Shown here: positions 18,572-27,163 of the stretch, piece after piece
Layout: each line of letters opens with the position of its first letter
Numbering within the stretch: the stretch's first letter is position 1
NCBI GenBank assembly: GCA_050486225.1
Contig: JBJHCV010000001.1
Location: 1 to 64,000, forward strand
Origin: JBBDIX01 sp050486225
GTDB lineage: Bacteria > Actinomycetota > Nitriliruptoria > Nitriliruptorales > Nitriliruptoraceae
Direction: 5' to 3'
DNA length: 64,000 nucleotides
Position numbers and translations under genes: made by a program
Notes under the pieces: generated by a model
What the model was told of the DNA's origin: nothing
What the model saw: only the letters and a program-made list of their open reading frames with translations
The model's database searches: none

Positions 18572-19915
18572 TCAGCCCTCGGGCAGGTAGTCGTCCGCGT
18601 AGTACTCGACACCGAGATGGGTGATCTGGTCCTCGCCCATCATCCACCGCAGGGTGTTCTTGAGCTTCGTCTGCTGGATGAACAGGTCGTGCTCCGGGTA
18701 GAGGCCGGGCGCCGCCTGGGGAGCCTTGAAGTAGAAGCTGAGCCACTCCTGGATCCCGCCCATCCCCGCCCGCTGGGCGAGGTCGAGGAACAGCGCCAGG
18801 TCGAGTGCGAGCGGCGCAGCGAGGATGGAGTCGCGGCACAGGAAGTCGACCTTGAGCTGCATCGAGTAGCCGAGCCACCCGAAGAAGTCGATGTTGTCCC
18901 AGCCCTCCTTGTTGTCGCCGCGGGGCGGGTAGTAGTTGATCCGCACGACGTGGTGCAGGTCCCCGTACAGCTGGGGGTGAGCGTCGGGCTGCAGGATCGT
19001 GTCGAGCACGCCGAGCTTCGACGTCTCCTTGGTGCGGAACGACTCCGGGTCGTCGAGCACCTCGCCGTCCCGGTTGCCGAGGATGTTGGTCGAGTACCAG
19101 CCGTGCATCCCGAGCATGCGCGCCTTGAACATCGGCGCCAGGACCGTCTTGACCAGCGTCTGCCCGGTCTTGAAGTCCTTGCCACAGATCGGCACGCCGT
19201 TCGCCGAGGCGAGGTCGCGCAGCACCGGCGTGTCGACGGTGAGGTTGGGTGCGCCGTTGGCGAACGGGACCCCCTCGAGCAGGGCGGCGTACGCGTAGAG
19301 CATCGACGGGGTGATGCTCGGGTCGTCGGCGTCGATCGCGGCCTCGAAGGCGTCGAGGTCGGCGTGGGCCGCTCCCTGGTCGACGAACACCTCGGTCGAC
19401 CCGCACCACACCATGACCATGCGGTCGCACGCGTTTCGCTCGCGGAAGGATCGGATGTCCTCGCGCAGCTGGTCGAGCATGGCGCGCTTCGACCGACTGG
19501 CCATGACGTTGGGCCCGTCGAGCTTCTTCACGTACGCCGGATCGAACGCCGCAGGCATCGGTTCGATGGCGCGCAGTGCGTCGGCGATCGGTTCCAGGTG
19601 ACGTGCGGCGTCGAGCACCCCGGCGCGGACCGCGGACACGTAGGCGTCATCGGGGAACGGGTCCCACGCGCCGAACACCAGGTCGTCGAGTCCCGCGAGC
19701 GGCACGAAGTCACGGATGAGCGGCGCGCGGTCGTCGGTTCTCCGACCCAGCCGGATCGTCCCCATCTGCGTCAGCGATCCGATCGGCTCGGCCATCCCCC
19801 GCCGGATGAGCTCCACCCCGGCGATGAACGTCGTCGCGACGGCGCCGAGGCCCACGCACAGGACGCCGAGTCGGCCGTCGGCGGGAGTGATGTCGATGGG
19901 CGAGTCGTCAGCCAC
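18572..19915 (-). CDS. ino1: myo-Inositol-1-phosphate synthase
   Basis: A 447-residue inositol-3-phosphate synthase, converting glucose 6-phosphate to inositol phosphate with NAD+, the first step to phosphatidylinositol and mycothiol-type thiols in Actinobacteria. Recognisable blocks are VLCVGLGAVATTFIAG (Rossmann loop), GKDFKTGQT and the metal/phosphate region LGNRDGEVL. Length is a little above the roughly 360-residue mycobacterial form. The start is GTG at 19915, with GAGAGG about ten bases upstream. It precedes the selenoprotein gene by 102 bases. Confidence 0.88.
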   Translation of the reverse strand: MADDSPIDITPADGRLGVLCVGLGAVATTFIAGVELIRRGMAEPIGSLTQMGTIRLGRRTDDRAPLIRDFVPLAGLDDLVFGAWDPFPDDAYVSAVRAGVLDAARHLEPIADALRAIEPMPAAFDPAYVKKLDGPNVMASRSKRAMLDQLREDIRSFRERNACDRMVMVWCGSTEVFVDQGAAHADLDAFEAAIDADDPSITPSMLYAYAALLEGVPFANGAPNLTVDTPVLRDLASANGVPICGKDFKTGQTLVKTVLAPMFKARMLGMHGWYSTNILGNRDGEVLDDPESFRTKETSKLGVLDTILQPDAHPQLYGDLHHVVRINYYPPRGDNKEGWDNIDFFGWLGYSMQLKVDFLCRDSILAAPLALDLALFLDLAQRAGMGGIQEWLSFYFKAPQAAPGLYPEHDLFIQQTKLKNTLRWMMGEDQITHLGVEYYADDYLPEG

Positions 19916-19964
19916 GCAGGATGCCTCTCGAGACGTGCGGCCCCGGGCGGCCGCGCGCCCAAGC

Positions 19965-22700
19965 CTACGCCGCAGGCGACGACAGGTCGTCGATGGCGGC
20001 GGTGATGGCCATCTGGACCTCACGGACGTGGTCGTCGTCGAGCGGGCCTCCCTCGGCGTTGCGGCACGTGAAGGCGTCGTTCGCCTCGTGGCCGACTGTC
20101 GAGATGCGGGCGACCACGATGTCCACCTCGAGTTCGGCGAGCGCGGACGCGATGGCGTACAGGACCCCGACCCGGTCGAGCGTGCGCACCTCGACGACGG
20201 TGGCACGCCCGCTCGAGTCCGGCTCCGCGGTCACGCTCGTCGGCACGTCGGTGAACCGCGCGACCCGGTGGGCCTGCTGGTCCGCCATCCGTCCGACCCG
20301 CGCACGCACGGCGAGCCGCCCGGCGCCGGCGTCGACCAGGTCGCCCTCGACTCGTGCCCACCACGATCCCGCGGCGCCCTCGGGCGGACGCACCCGGAAG
20401 GTGTCCACCGCGAGTCCGTCGTCGCGTCCGAACGCGTCGGCGGCGACGATCTCGCCGCCGTGCAGTGCGATGACCCCCGCGACCTTGGCGAACCATCCCG
20501 GGTGGTCGAGTGCCACGACGTCGAGCACGTCGAGCCCCTCGACCCCCTCCGGGTCCTGGTCGGTGGGAGTGACCCGGGTCCGGACCTCGCCCGGACCCGG
20601 GCGGGTCTGGGCCATGAGCGTGTGCCGCACCACCGCACGGGGACTGAGCAGCGCTGCGTAGCGGGACGGGAGCAGGGCCAGGTGTTCGCGCACGGCGTCC
20701 TCGGTCGCGCCGAGCTCCTCGGCCATCTCCTGGGCGGCGCGTGCGGTCGCGACCGCGTCGTCGGCGATCTGGTCGGGGTCGATCGAGTCCAGCACGGCGC
20801 TCACTCTCGTCACGAGGGCTGCGGTCAGCCCGGCGGTCCAGTCGTTGTACACGCGCGGCCCGGTGGCCAGTCCGTCGGCCGCCGTCAGCAGGTGGAGAGC
20901 GGCGAGCGTCGGGTGGTCCCCGACCACGTCGGCGAGCTGCTCGGCGAGCGCCCGGTCGGTCACGTCGCGTGTGCGCGCGACGCCCAGCAGCAGGTGCAGC
21001 CGCGTCAGTCGCCCGACGAACTCGACCGTCGCCGTCGGGGCGCCCATGCGGCGCGCCATCGTCCGCGCGAGTCGCACGCCGGAGACCTCGTGCGGTTCGC
21101 CGAGTGCCTTGCCGACGTCGTGGAACAGCACGCCGAGCAGCAGACCCTCGCGGTCCTCCACCTGTTCGAGGGCCTCGGCGGCCCACCGGTGACGCCGGAC
21201 CAGTTCACCGAGCTCCGCGACGGCGTGCCATGCGTGCCGGTCCAGCGCGTAGCGATGGTACGGGTTGCGCTGTGCTCGCCCACGCACGACCTCCCACCCC
21301 GGGAGCAGCGCGACGAGCATCCCCGTGTCGTCGAGTTCGGCGAGCGCCGGCAGCATCAGACGGCCCCGCCACAGTGTCGCGACGAACGACTCGCGGTCCC
21401 GCGACGTCCACCGCCAGCGATGGCCCTCGGCCGTGTGGACCCGAAGGCGGTGCGCGGTGGCACGGTCGAGCACCGCGCCCGTGTCGACCAGTGCGGCGAA
21501 CAGCCGCGTCGCCAGTTCGGGGGTCGCGAGGTCGACGTCGTCGGGGATCCGAAGCACGCCGTCGTGCAGTTCGAACACGTCGACGGTGCGCTGTGTCGGG
21601 CGCGTGCGTCGACGCCCGTCCCGGCGGTCCGCGTCGATGAGCCGCCACGCACGCCGGTGCACGTGATCGATCGTGCGGGTCGCCAGGTACACCTCGCGCA
21701 GCAGTCGATGTTCGGCCAGGTCCACCGGCGATCCCGGCGCGACGGCGGGTGAGGTGGAACCGTCGGAGCCGTCGGCGGCCCGGCCGCGCGACCGGGTGCC
21801 ACGGGCCGGGTGCAGTGCTCGCGGTCCGCCGGGGTCGAGGTCCACGACGGCGGCCGGCGCGTCGGCGTCCTCGAAGCCGAGGCGGCGTGCGACGCGACCA
21901 TGCACCCCGAGGTGCAGCAGGTCGGTGGTCGCGAGCCCCGGACGGGTCCCCGTGACCTGGTGCAGCGCGATCCGGACGTTGAGCACGACCCGCGCCGCGC
22001 GCGCGAGGCGGGTGCGATCCGCGGCACCGAGGTGTCCAGCGGCGACCAGCGCGTCGAGGCTCGCCGTGCCCACCAGTGCAGCGGCAGCCCACCGCAGCGA
22101 CTGGACGTCGCGCAGACCGCCCGCGCCGTTCTTCAGGTCCGGTTCGAGCACCTCGGCCGCGTCACCGGCCCGAGCACGGCGCGCGAGGTCCGCAGCGTGG
22201 AGCGCGTCGAGGAACACGTCGGGTCGACGCAGGATGCGTCGCAGGGTCTCGGTGCGGACGCGCTGCCCCAGGTCTCGGTCGCCGAGCAGCACCCGCACGT
22301 CCAGCAGGGCCGTGGCCGACTCGACGTCGTCGACCGAGTCGAGGACCTCGCGGACGTCGCGCACCGCGTGGCCGACCTTGAGGCCGGCGTCCCACAGCGG
22401 GGTGACGACGGAACGGACCACCGCGGAGAGTTCGTCGTCGGACGCGCGGTCGTGGACGACGAGCAGGTCCACGTCGGAGGCCGGACACAGTTCGCGGCGG
22501 CCGTGGCCGCCGAGCGCGGCAACGGCGACCCCGTGCGGCCGGACCGTGGACGCCCCGAGCGCCCGCACGCAGTCGTCGACCGCGTCGGTCCAGTCACGGC
22601 ACCACCGTCGACCCGGCGCGTCGTCCGCGAGGCGCGTGCGGGCCTGCCGGAGCGCGTCGAGCGCCGACTCCGGCACCGCCGCCGACCCTTCCGCGGACAC
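19965..22700 (-). CDS. glnD: Bifunctional [protein-PII] uridylyltransferase/uridylyl-removing enzyme
   Basis: A 911-residue nitrogen sensor that uridylylates or deuridylylates PII according to glutamine. Domains in order: nucleotidyltransferase with GGHGRRELCPASDVDLL (64-80), an HD phosphohydrolase with LFHDVGKALGEPHE (about 520), and two ACT domains that bind glutamine (about 725-790 and 835-905). All catalytic motifs are intact. The GTG at 22700 lies seven bases after the glnK stop, so the two are one operon. An open frame extends upstream through glnK but is not homologous to anything. Confidence 0.93.
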   Translation of the reverse strand: MSAEGSAAVPESALDALRQARTRLADDAPGRRWCRDWTDAVDDCVRALGASTVRPHGVAVAALGGHGRRELCPASDVDLLVVHDRASDDELSAVVRSVVTPLWDAGLKVGHAVRDVREVLDSVDDVESATALLDVRVLLGDRDLGQRVRTETLRRILRRPDVFLDALHAADLARRARAGDAAEVLEPDLKNGAGGLRDVQSLRWAAAALVGTASLDALVAAGHLGAADRTRLARAARVVLNVRIALHQVTGTRPGLATTDLLHLGVHGRVARRLGFEDADAPAAVVDLDPGGPRALHPARGTRSRGRAADGSDGSTSPAVAPGSPVDLAEHRLLREVYLATRTIDHVHRRAWRLIDADRRDGRRRTRPTQRTVDVFELHDGVLRIPDDVDLATPELATRLFAALVDTGAVLDRATAHRLRVHTAEGHRWRWTSRDRESFVATLWRGRLMLPALAELDDTGMLVALLPGWEVVRGRAQRNPYHRYALDRHAWHAVAELGELVRRHRWAAEALEQVEDREGLLLGVLFHDVGKALGEPHEVSGVRLARTMARRMGAPTATVEFVGRLTRLHLLLGVARTRDVTDRALAEQLADVVGDHPTLAALHLLTAADGLATGPRVYNDWTAGLTAALVTRVSAVLDSIDPDQIADDAVATARAAQEMAEELGATEDAVREHLALLPSRYAALLSPRAVVRHTLMAQTRPGPGEVRTRVTPTDQDPEGVEGLDVLDVVALDHPGWFAKVAGVIALHGGEIVAADAFGRDDGLAVDTFRVRPPEGAAGSWWARVEGDLVDAGAGRLAVRARVGRMADQQAHRVARFTDVPTSVTAEPDSSGRATVVEVRTLDRVGVLYAIASALAELEVDIVVARISTVGHEANDAFTCRNAEGGPLDDDHVREVQMAITAAIDDLSSPAA

Positions 22701-22707
22701 CTCGCAC

Positions 22708-23046
22708 CTACAGGGCGGCGACGTCCTGCTCGCCGGTACGGATGCGCACGATGCGCTCGACCGGCGTGACGAACACCTTTCCGTCCCCCACCTCGCCGGT
22801 GTGGGCGGCGTCGATGATCGCCTGGATCGCCTCGTCGGTCTGGGCGTCGTCGACGAGCACCTCGACGCGGACCTTGGGCAGGAACTCCACCTTGTACTCG
22901 GCACCCCGGTACAGCTCGGTGTGTCCTCCCTGACGCCCGAATCCGTGCACGTCGGTGACGGTGAGTCCCTGCACACCGATGCCGCGCAGCGCATCCCTGA
23001 CGTCATCGAGCCTGTGGGGCTTGACGATGGCCGTGACCAGCTTCAC
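22708..23046 (-). CDS. glnK: Nitrogen regulatory protein P-II
   Basis: A 112-residue PII trimer subunit that integrates 2-oxoglutarate, ATP/ADP and nitrogen status. The T-loop GFGRQGGHTELYRGAEY carries the modifiable Tyr51 followed by KVEFLPK; the B and C loops (GEVGDGKVF, RIRTGE) are present. The GTG at 23046 starts the canonical KLVTAIVKP N-terminus and has GGAG seven bases upstream. It is followed by its modifying enzyme glnD. No ammonium channel gene is adjacent, which is the more usual partner of glnK. Confidence 0.95.
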   Translation of the reverse strand: MKLVTAIVKPHRLDDVRDALRGIGVQGLTVTDVHGFGRQGGHTELYRGAEYKVEFLPKVRVEVLVDDAQTDEAIQAIIDAAHTGEVGDGKVFVTPVERIVRIRTGEQDVAAL

Positions 23047-23347
23047 CTCGGTCTCCTCGCTCGCTACGACGACCGACGGCTGTGAGGTGTCCCGGCGGGA
23101 CACGTCACGTCGGCCGATGCCCGGGCACGTCGATCGGTTCGACGGCTCCGCGACTGGGCGAATCCTTGCCTGGCCAGGTCACCCATCGGTGTCGGCCTCG
23201 TTTCGGACGGGTTACGTCTCCACGGACAACCGTTTCACCGTGACGTGCGCATGTCGAGGGATCGGCCCCCCGCAGCGTGCGACCAACGCACGACCTCGTC
23301 AGAAATCCATTGCAGGGGTGCGTGACGACGTGGTGTAGCGTTCACTC
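23047..23347. other. glnK leader and promoter region, with ncRNA promoter
   Basis: No protein gene is supported here. On the minus strand it holds the glnK leader: a 7-bp palindromic hairpin at 23087-23103 and a GlnR-like box at 23200-23215. On the plus strand, TTGCAG at 23310-23315 and TAGCGT at 23336-23341 could serve the small RNA that follows, although the 20-base spacing is long. Confidence 0.45.
23200..23215 (-). promoter_or_regulatory. GlnR-like box upstream of glnK
   Basis: Read on the minus strand the site is GTAAC-CCGTCC-GAAAC, an exact match to the gTnAc-N6-GaAAc half of the actinomycete GlnR consensus. A further GAAAC lies 16 bases upstream (23232-23236). It sits about 155 bases before the glnK start, a sensible place for nitrogen control of glnK-glnD. 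Confidence 0.45.
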
Positions 23348-23520
23348 GCAGTGGCGGCCCACCCCGGCCGCCCGGCGCGTCACCAATGTCCGACGCCCCA
23401 TCGGACGACGCGCCTGTGTGGGTCCGCCTCCCCCCAGGCGACCCACCACCGCCGGTCGACGCCGTGCCCCGCGCGTCCCGGCATCGAGAACCCCCGGCGC
23501 TCAGCGCCGGGGGTTCTCCT
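23348..23520 (+). ncRNA. 6C-like small RNA with C-rich hairpin loops
   Basis: Three consecutive strong hairpins, each with a C-rich loop, followed by a terminator. Hairpin 1: 23353-23372, 7 bp, loop CACCCC. Hairpin 2: outer 8-bp stem 23374-23381/23407-23414 enclosing 23388-23406 with loop CGCCCCA. Hairpin 3: 23418-23446, 11 bp with one bulged C, loop exactly CCCCCC. Terminator: 23488-23516. The actinobacterial 6C RNA is defined by hairpins with runs of six or so cytosines in the loop and a downstream terminator, and pairs through those loops with ribosome-binding sites. Ends are estimates. It lies between divergent glnK and convergent sucD. Confidence 0.6.
23488..23516. terminator. Strong hairpin ending the small RNA and facing sucD
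   Basis: A 12-bp perfect GC-rich stem (GAACCCCCGGCG with its complement) and 5-base loop. It ends the rightward small RNA and also stands about 75 bases past the sucD stop on the other strand, so it can serve both. Confidence 0.7.
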
Positions 23521-23589
23521 CGTCACGGGGTGCTGCTCTTCGCCACGTGCCCCGTGGGGCGGTCGGGACCTGGCGTCAGCGGGACACGG

Positions 23590-24483
23590 TCACCGGCGTC
23601 CGAGGCGCTCGATCATCAGGCGCGCGGCCTCGGACGGGTTCATCGCGACGGAGATCCCGAATCCCTCGAGGATCTCCTTCTTCTCCGCGGCCGACTCTCC
23701 TCCGGGTCCGCCCTCCTGGACGATCGCGCCGGCGTGCCCCATCTGCTTGCCCTCCGGTGCCTCGAAGCCGGCGATGTAGCCGACGACAGGGGTGTCGGGG
23801 ATGTTGTCGCGGATCCACTCGCCGGCGAGCTGCTCCTCGGACCCCCCGATCTCCCCCACGAACGCGATGGCGTGCGTGTCGGGGTCGGCGGCGAACGCCT
23901 GGATGACGTCGAGGAACTGGGTGCCGATGACCGGGTCACCCCCGATGCCCACGCACGTGGAGATCCCGATGTCGGCCTGCGCCAGCTCGTGCATGATCTG
24001 GTAGGTCAGCGTCCCGGACCGCGACACCAGCCCGACGTTGCCGGGGAAGGTCGTCTCGCCCGGGATGATGCCGACGTTGGCCTTCCCCGGCGAGATGAGC
24101 CCGGGACAGTTCGGCCCGATGAGACGGACACCACCGCGACGGACCACGGTGTCGTACACCTCGGTCATGTCGTGCACCGGCACGCCCTCGGTGATGGCGA
24201 CGATGGTCTCCACGCCGGCGTCGTGCGCCTCGAGGATCGCGTCCTTCGTGAACGGCGCGGGCACCATCACCAGGGAGGTGTTGGCGCCGGTCTCCTCGAC
24301 GGCCTCCCGGACCGTCGAGAACACGGGAACACCGACCTCGTCCCAGGTCGTCCCACCCTTCTTCGGGTGGATGCCCGCGACGACGTGGGTGCCGTAGTCA
24401 CGGTTGCGGCGGGCGTGGAACGTGCCCTGCGCGCCGATGCCCTGCACCAGCACGGTGGTGGTCTCGTCGATGAAGATGCTCAT
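23590..24483 (-). CDS. sucD: Succinyl-CoA synthetase alpha subunit
   Basis: A 297-residue ligase subunit that binds CoA and carries the phosphohistidine of the TCA-cycle enzyme making ATP or GTP from succinyl-CoA. The active-site His is in GHAGAIVQEGGPGG; the CoA-binding loop is VLVQGIGAQGTFH near the N-terminus and NCPGLISPG is also present. ATG 24483 has GGAG five bases upstream. The beta subunit gene lies 49 bases upstream in the same direction. Length is normal. Confidence 0.96.
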   Translation of the reverse strand: MSIFIDETTTVLVQGIGAQGTFHARRNRDYGTHVVAGIHPKKGGTTWDEVGVPVFSTVREAVEETGANTSLVMVPAPFTKDAILEAHDAGVETIVAITEGVPVHDMTEVYDTVVRRGGVRLIGPNCPGLISPGKANVGIIPGETTFPGNVGLVSRSGTLTYQIMHELAQADIGISTCVGIGGDPVIGTQFLDVIQAFAADPDTHAIAFVGEIGGSEEQLAGEWIRDNIPDTPVVGYIAGFEAPEGKQMGHAGAIVQEGGPGGESAAEKKEILEGFGISVAMNPSEAARLMIERLGRR

Positions 24484-24532
24484 GGTTGCTCCGTGTGGAT
24501 CGTGCGCACCGTGGCGCGAGGGGTCACGCGGG

Positions 24533-25708
24533 TCAGGCGCTGGCGAGTTCGACGGCGCGGACGGCGGCCTCGTCCATGGTGGCCGCGGACACGACGTTGG
24601 CGAGCCCGGCCTCCTCGAGGATCCTGCGTCCCTCCTCGGCGTTGGTGCCGTCGAGGCGAACCACCAGCCGCTGGGGGAAGTCGCCGAGCCGTCGGGTCGC
24701 CTCGATGATGCCGTTGGCGACCTCCTCACCCCGGGTGATGCCACCGAAGATGTTGATGAACACGCTGCGCACCGACGGGTCGGACAGCACGAGCCCGAGC
24801 GACTCGGCCATCGCGTCGGCCGACGCTCCGCCGCCGACGTCGAGGAAGTTCGCCGCACGACCTCCGTGCTGGGCGACCACGTCCAGGGTCGCCATGACCA
24901 GACCCGCCCCGTTGCCGAGCACCCCGACGTTGCCGTCGAGCTTCACGTACTGGATGCCCTTCTCGCGCGCCTCGGCCTCGAGCGGATCGTCGGCGTCGAT
25001 GCCGTCGATGAGGAACTCGGCGTAGCCGTCGTGGCGGAACGCGGCGTTGGCGTCGAGCGACACCTTGGCGTCCAGCGCGATGACCCGGCCGTCCTCGGTG
25101 CGGATGAGCGGGTTGATCTCGGCGAGGGTGGCGTCCTCGTTGCGGTAGGCCGCGAACAGGTGCACGAGCAGGTCGGCGGTGGCGTCGACGACCTCGGCAG
25201 GCAGGTTGGCCTGGGTGACGATCTCCCGGGCGGTGTCGACCGACAGACCGTCGGCGGTCTCGTGCGCGGTCAGCGGCCGCTTCACCACGGCTGACGGGTT
25301 CGTGCGGTTGACCTCCTCGATGTCCACGCCGCCCTCACGCGAGCAGATGACGAGGTGTCCCTTGTTGACCCGGTCGTGCATCACCGACAGGTAGTACTCC
25401 TCGGCGATGTCGGAGGCAGGTTCGACGTACACGACCTGGACCACGTGTCCCTTGATGTCGAGTCCCAGGATCGACTCGGCGTGTTCGCGGGCCTCGTCGA
25501 CGCTGGTCGCGAGCTTCACGCCACCGGCCTTGCCGCGGCCGCCGGTCTTGACCTGCGCCTTGACCACGACGGCGGATGCGCCGCCCTCGAGCTGAACACG
25601 CGCGGCGTCGACGATCTCGTCCACCGTTCGGCACACGGCACCCGGTGGCGGGACCGGCACACCGTTGCGGGCGAACACCTGCTTGCCCTGGAACTCCACG
25701 AGGTCCAT
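24533..25708 (-). CDS. sucC: Succinyl-CoA synthetase beta subunit
   Basis: A 391-residue ATP-grasp subunit. It shows the nucleotide-binding KAQVKTGGRGKAGGVK near residue 50 and the C-terminal LLDVGGGASAD-type block FLDVGGGASADAM and NIFGGITRGEEVANG. ATG 25708 has GGAGAG upstream and starts the canonical MDLVEFQGKQVF. It is co-transcribed with sucD. A -10-like TAGGAT about 105 bases upstream may be its promoter. Confidence 0.96.
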   Translation of the reverse strand: MDLVEFQGKQVFARNGVPVPPPGAVCRTVDEIVDAARVQLEGGASAVVVKAQVKTGGRGKAGGVKLATSVDEAREHAESILGLDIKGHVVQVVYVEPASDIAEEYYLSVMHDRVNKGHLVICSREGGVDIEEVNRTNPSAVVKRPLTAHETADGLSVDTAREIVTQANLPAEVVDATADLLVHLFAAYRNEDATLAEINPLIRTEDGRVIALDAKVSLDANAAFRHDGYAEFLIDGIDADDPLEAEAREKGIQYVKLDGNVGVLGNGAGLVMATLDVVAQHGGRAANFLDVGGGASADAMAESLGLVLSDPSVRSVFINIFGGITRGEEVANGIIEATRRLGDFPQRLVVRLDGTNAEEGRRILEEAGLANVVSAATMDEAAVRAVELASA

Positions 25709-25894
25709 GCGTCATCTCTCCGGTCGTGAGGGTTGTCCGGCGGCCCGTCGTCACGGTCGCGTGCCACACGGTCGTGGGCACCTCGAGCGCACCGAGGGTC
25801 GATCCTAGTCGAGCGGTCGGGACCTCCCCAGGCGCGGCTGGTCAGGCGCCGGGCGCGACGGGGAGGGCCCCGCGGATCGCGTACCGTCGGTCCC

Positions 25895-26395
25895 GTGAAC
25901 GACGAACTCGACTACGGCCCCCGCGGGTACCTGCCGGAGCGCGCCTCGAAGCGCGCCCGCAAGATCGTGCTGCGCGCGCCGCTCGGGCTGCAGTGGGTCT
26001 GGGCATCGGTCGCCGCCGGGGTCGTGCTCCTGATCGCGGTGCTGCTGTTCCTGCGGATGGTCGGCACACCGCCCGACGAGCCGTGGCGCGCCATCGGCCA
26101 GGTCACGGACCTGCCCGCCAGTCAGCACCTCGACGACCCACCGCTGCTGGTCGTGGCCGCCGGAGGACGCATCCGCGCCTTCGCGGATGCGTCGGACGTG
26201 GCGTGGTGCCCGGCGAGCAACCGCCTCGAGTCCCCCGACGGGCGAGTGTGGTCGCTGACCGGCCGGGGACGCGGCACCGAGTCGCTCACCGAACACCCGA
26301 CGCTGGTGTGGCGTGACACGCTGTACGTCGATCCCACCGTCACCTCGTCGGCGCCGGCTCCCTCCGCCGACGTGATCGAGCCCGGCTGCCACTGA
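25895..26395 (+). CDS. Hypothetical single-pass membrane protein, possibly a degenerate Rieske-like fold
   Basis: A 166-residue protein with a charged cytoplasmic start, one membrane helix (about 37-59) and an external domain of about 105 residues. The external part (VTDLP...PLLVVAAGGRIRAF, WCPASNRLESPDGRVW, GRG...LTEHPTLVWRDTLYVD) has the rhythm of a Rieske ferredoxin domain, but only one Cys of the ligand set is visible, so no cluster is expected. GTG 25895 fits the N-terminus; it is divergent from sucC. The Rieske resemblance is a personal reading, not a strong match. Confidence 0.6.
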   Translation: MNDELDYGPRGYLPERASKRARKIVLRAPLGLQWVWASVAAGVVLLIAVLLFLRMVGTPPDEPWRAIGQVTDLPASQHLDDPPLLVVAAGGRIRAFADASDVAWCPASNRLESPDGRVWSLTGRGRGTESLTEHPTLVWRDTLYVDPTVTSSAPAPSADVIEPGCH

Positions 26396-26400
26396 TCTGG

Positions 26401-26512
26401 CACCCGCGGTCCGGCCGTCACGGACGGCACGTCGCCAGTGCTCGCGATCCTCCCTGACCCGGTCACCCGCAGTCCGGCGATCACGCACGGCACGTCGCCG
26501 GGGGCCGCGACC
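26401..26512. repeat. Imperfect tandem duplication, 63-base period
   Basis: The stretch beginning CACCCGCGGTCCGGCCG at 26401 recurs at 26464 with about 85% identity over some 48 bases; both copies contain CACGGCACGTCGCC or close to it. It lies between the convergent ends of the hypothetical membrane gene and the cupin gene and probably serves no coding role. Confidence 0.5.
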
Positions 26513-26528
26513 GGTCACCCCGGATGTC

Positions 26529-26933
26529 TCAGCCCCGCAGGGAGTCGAGGTTCTCCACGATCGCCTCCTGGCCGGTGCGGGCCAGCACGACCACGGCCCG
26601 TTCGGTCGGCGACGGGTTCTCCTCGATGTGAGGAGTGTGGGGTGGGACCAGCACGTAGTCCCCGGGCTTCGACTCGATGCGCACCTCCTCGCCGTCCTCC
26701 ACGAAACGGAACACCGGGTGTCCCTCGAGCACGAAGATCGCCGTCTCGAGTTCGCCGTGGTGGTGCGCCTGGGACACCGTCGACGGCTCCATGATCGCCT
26801 GGCCCATGAAGATGGTGGTGGCGCCGGCCGTGGAGGCCGAGATGCCTGCGGTGCGGCTCATCCCACCGGACTGGGCGGTGCTGGAGCTGCACTCCTCGGC
26901 GGTGACGTGACGCAGGGGACGGTGGTCGGACAT
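26529..26933 (-). CDS. Cupin-domain protein
   Basis: A 134-residue single cupin barrel. Motif 1 is AHHHGELETAIFVLEG (three His and a Glu as metal ligands) and motif 2 is PGDYVLVPPHTPH. ATG 26933 has GAGGAAA upstream. It is the last gene of the leftward transport locus, 230 bases past a receptor gene. Such proteins are metal-dependent isomerases, dioxygenases or lyases acting on small acids; nothing in the sequence names the substrate. Residues 20-45 are rich in Ser/Thr/Gly/Ala. Confidence 0.8.
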   Translation of the reverse strand: MSDHRPLRHVTAEECSSSTAQSGGMSRTAGISASTAGATTIFMGQAIMEPSTVSQAHHHGELETAIFVLEGHPVFRFVEDGEEVRIESKPGDYVLVPPHTPHIEENPSPTERAVVVLARTGQEAIVENLDSLRG

Positions 26934-27074
26934 GGGTTTCCTCGTGGTCGACGTGCAGACGGAGTCGGCGACGCACGCAGGGCGCCGACGGGCACGACGA
27001 TACGGAGATCGCGAGGGCGCTCCCGGCCGGGGCGGGGAAACGGTGCATTGGGGCGCACGGCGGAGGCCGCGAAC

Positions 27075-27114
27075 CGTGATCGGCCGTGACGCAGAGGCGC
27101 CACGGCCGATCACG
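27075..27114 (-). terminator. Hairpin terminator of the receptor gene at 27164
   Basis: A perfect 14-bp stem (27075-27088 with 27101-27114) and 12-base loop, placed 50 bases past the stop codon. The stem core GATCGGCCG is shared with the terminators downstream of the two receptors at 37.8 and 39.2 kb. Confidence 0.7.
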
Positions 27115-27163
27115 TCGACTCAGCGTCGGGCCGGGCGTGTGCCACCCGACCCGACGCTCCGGG

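Noticed and set aside
23386..24708. Plus-strand frame of about 440 codons antisense to sucD
   Set aside because: It begins inside the predicted small RNA hairpins and runs opposite a clear TCA-cycle gene; no homology is recognised.
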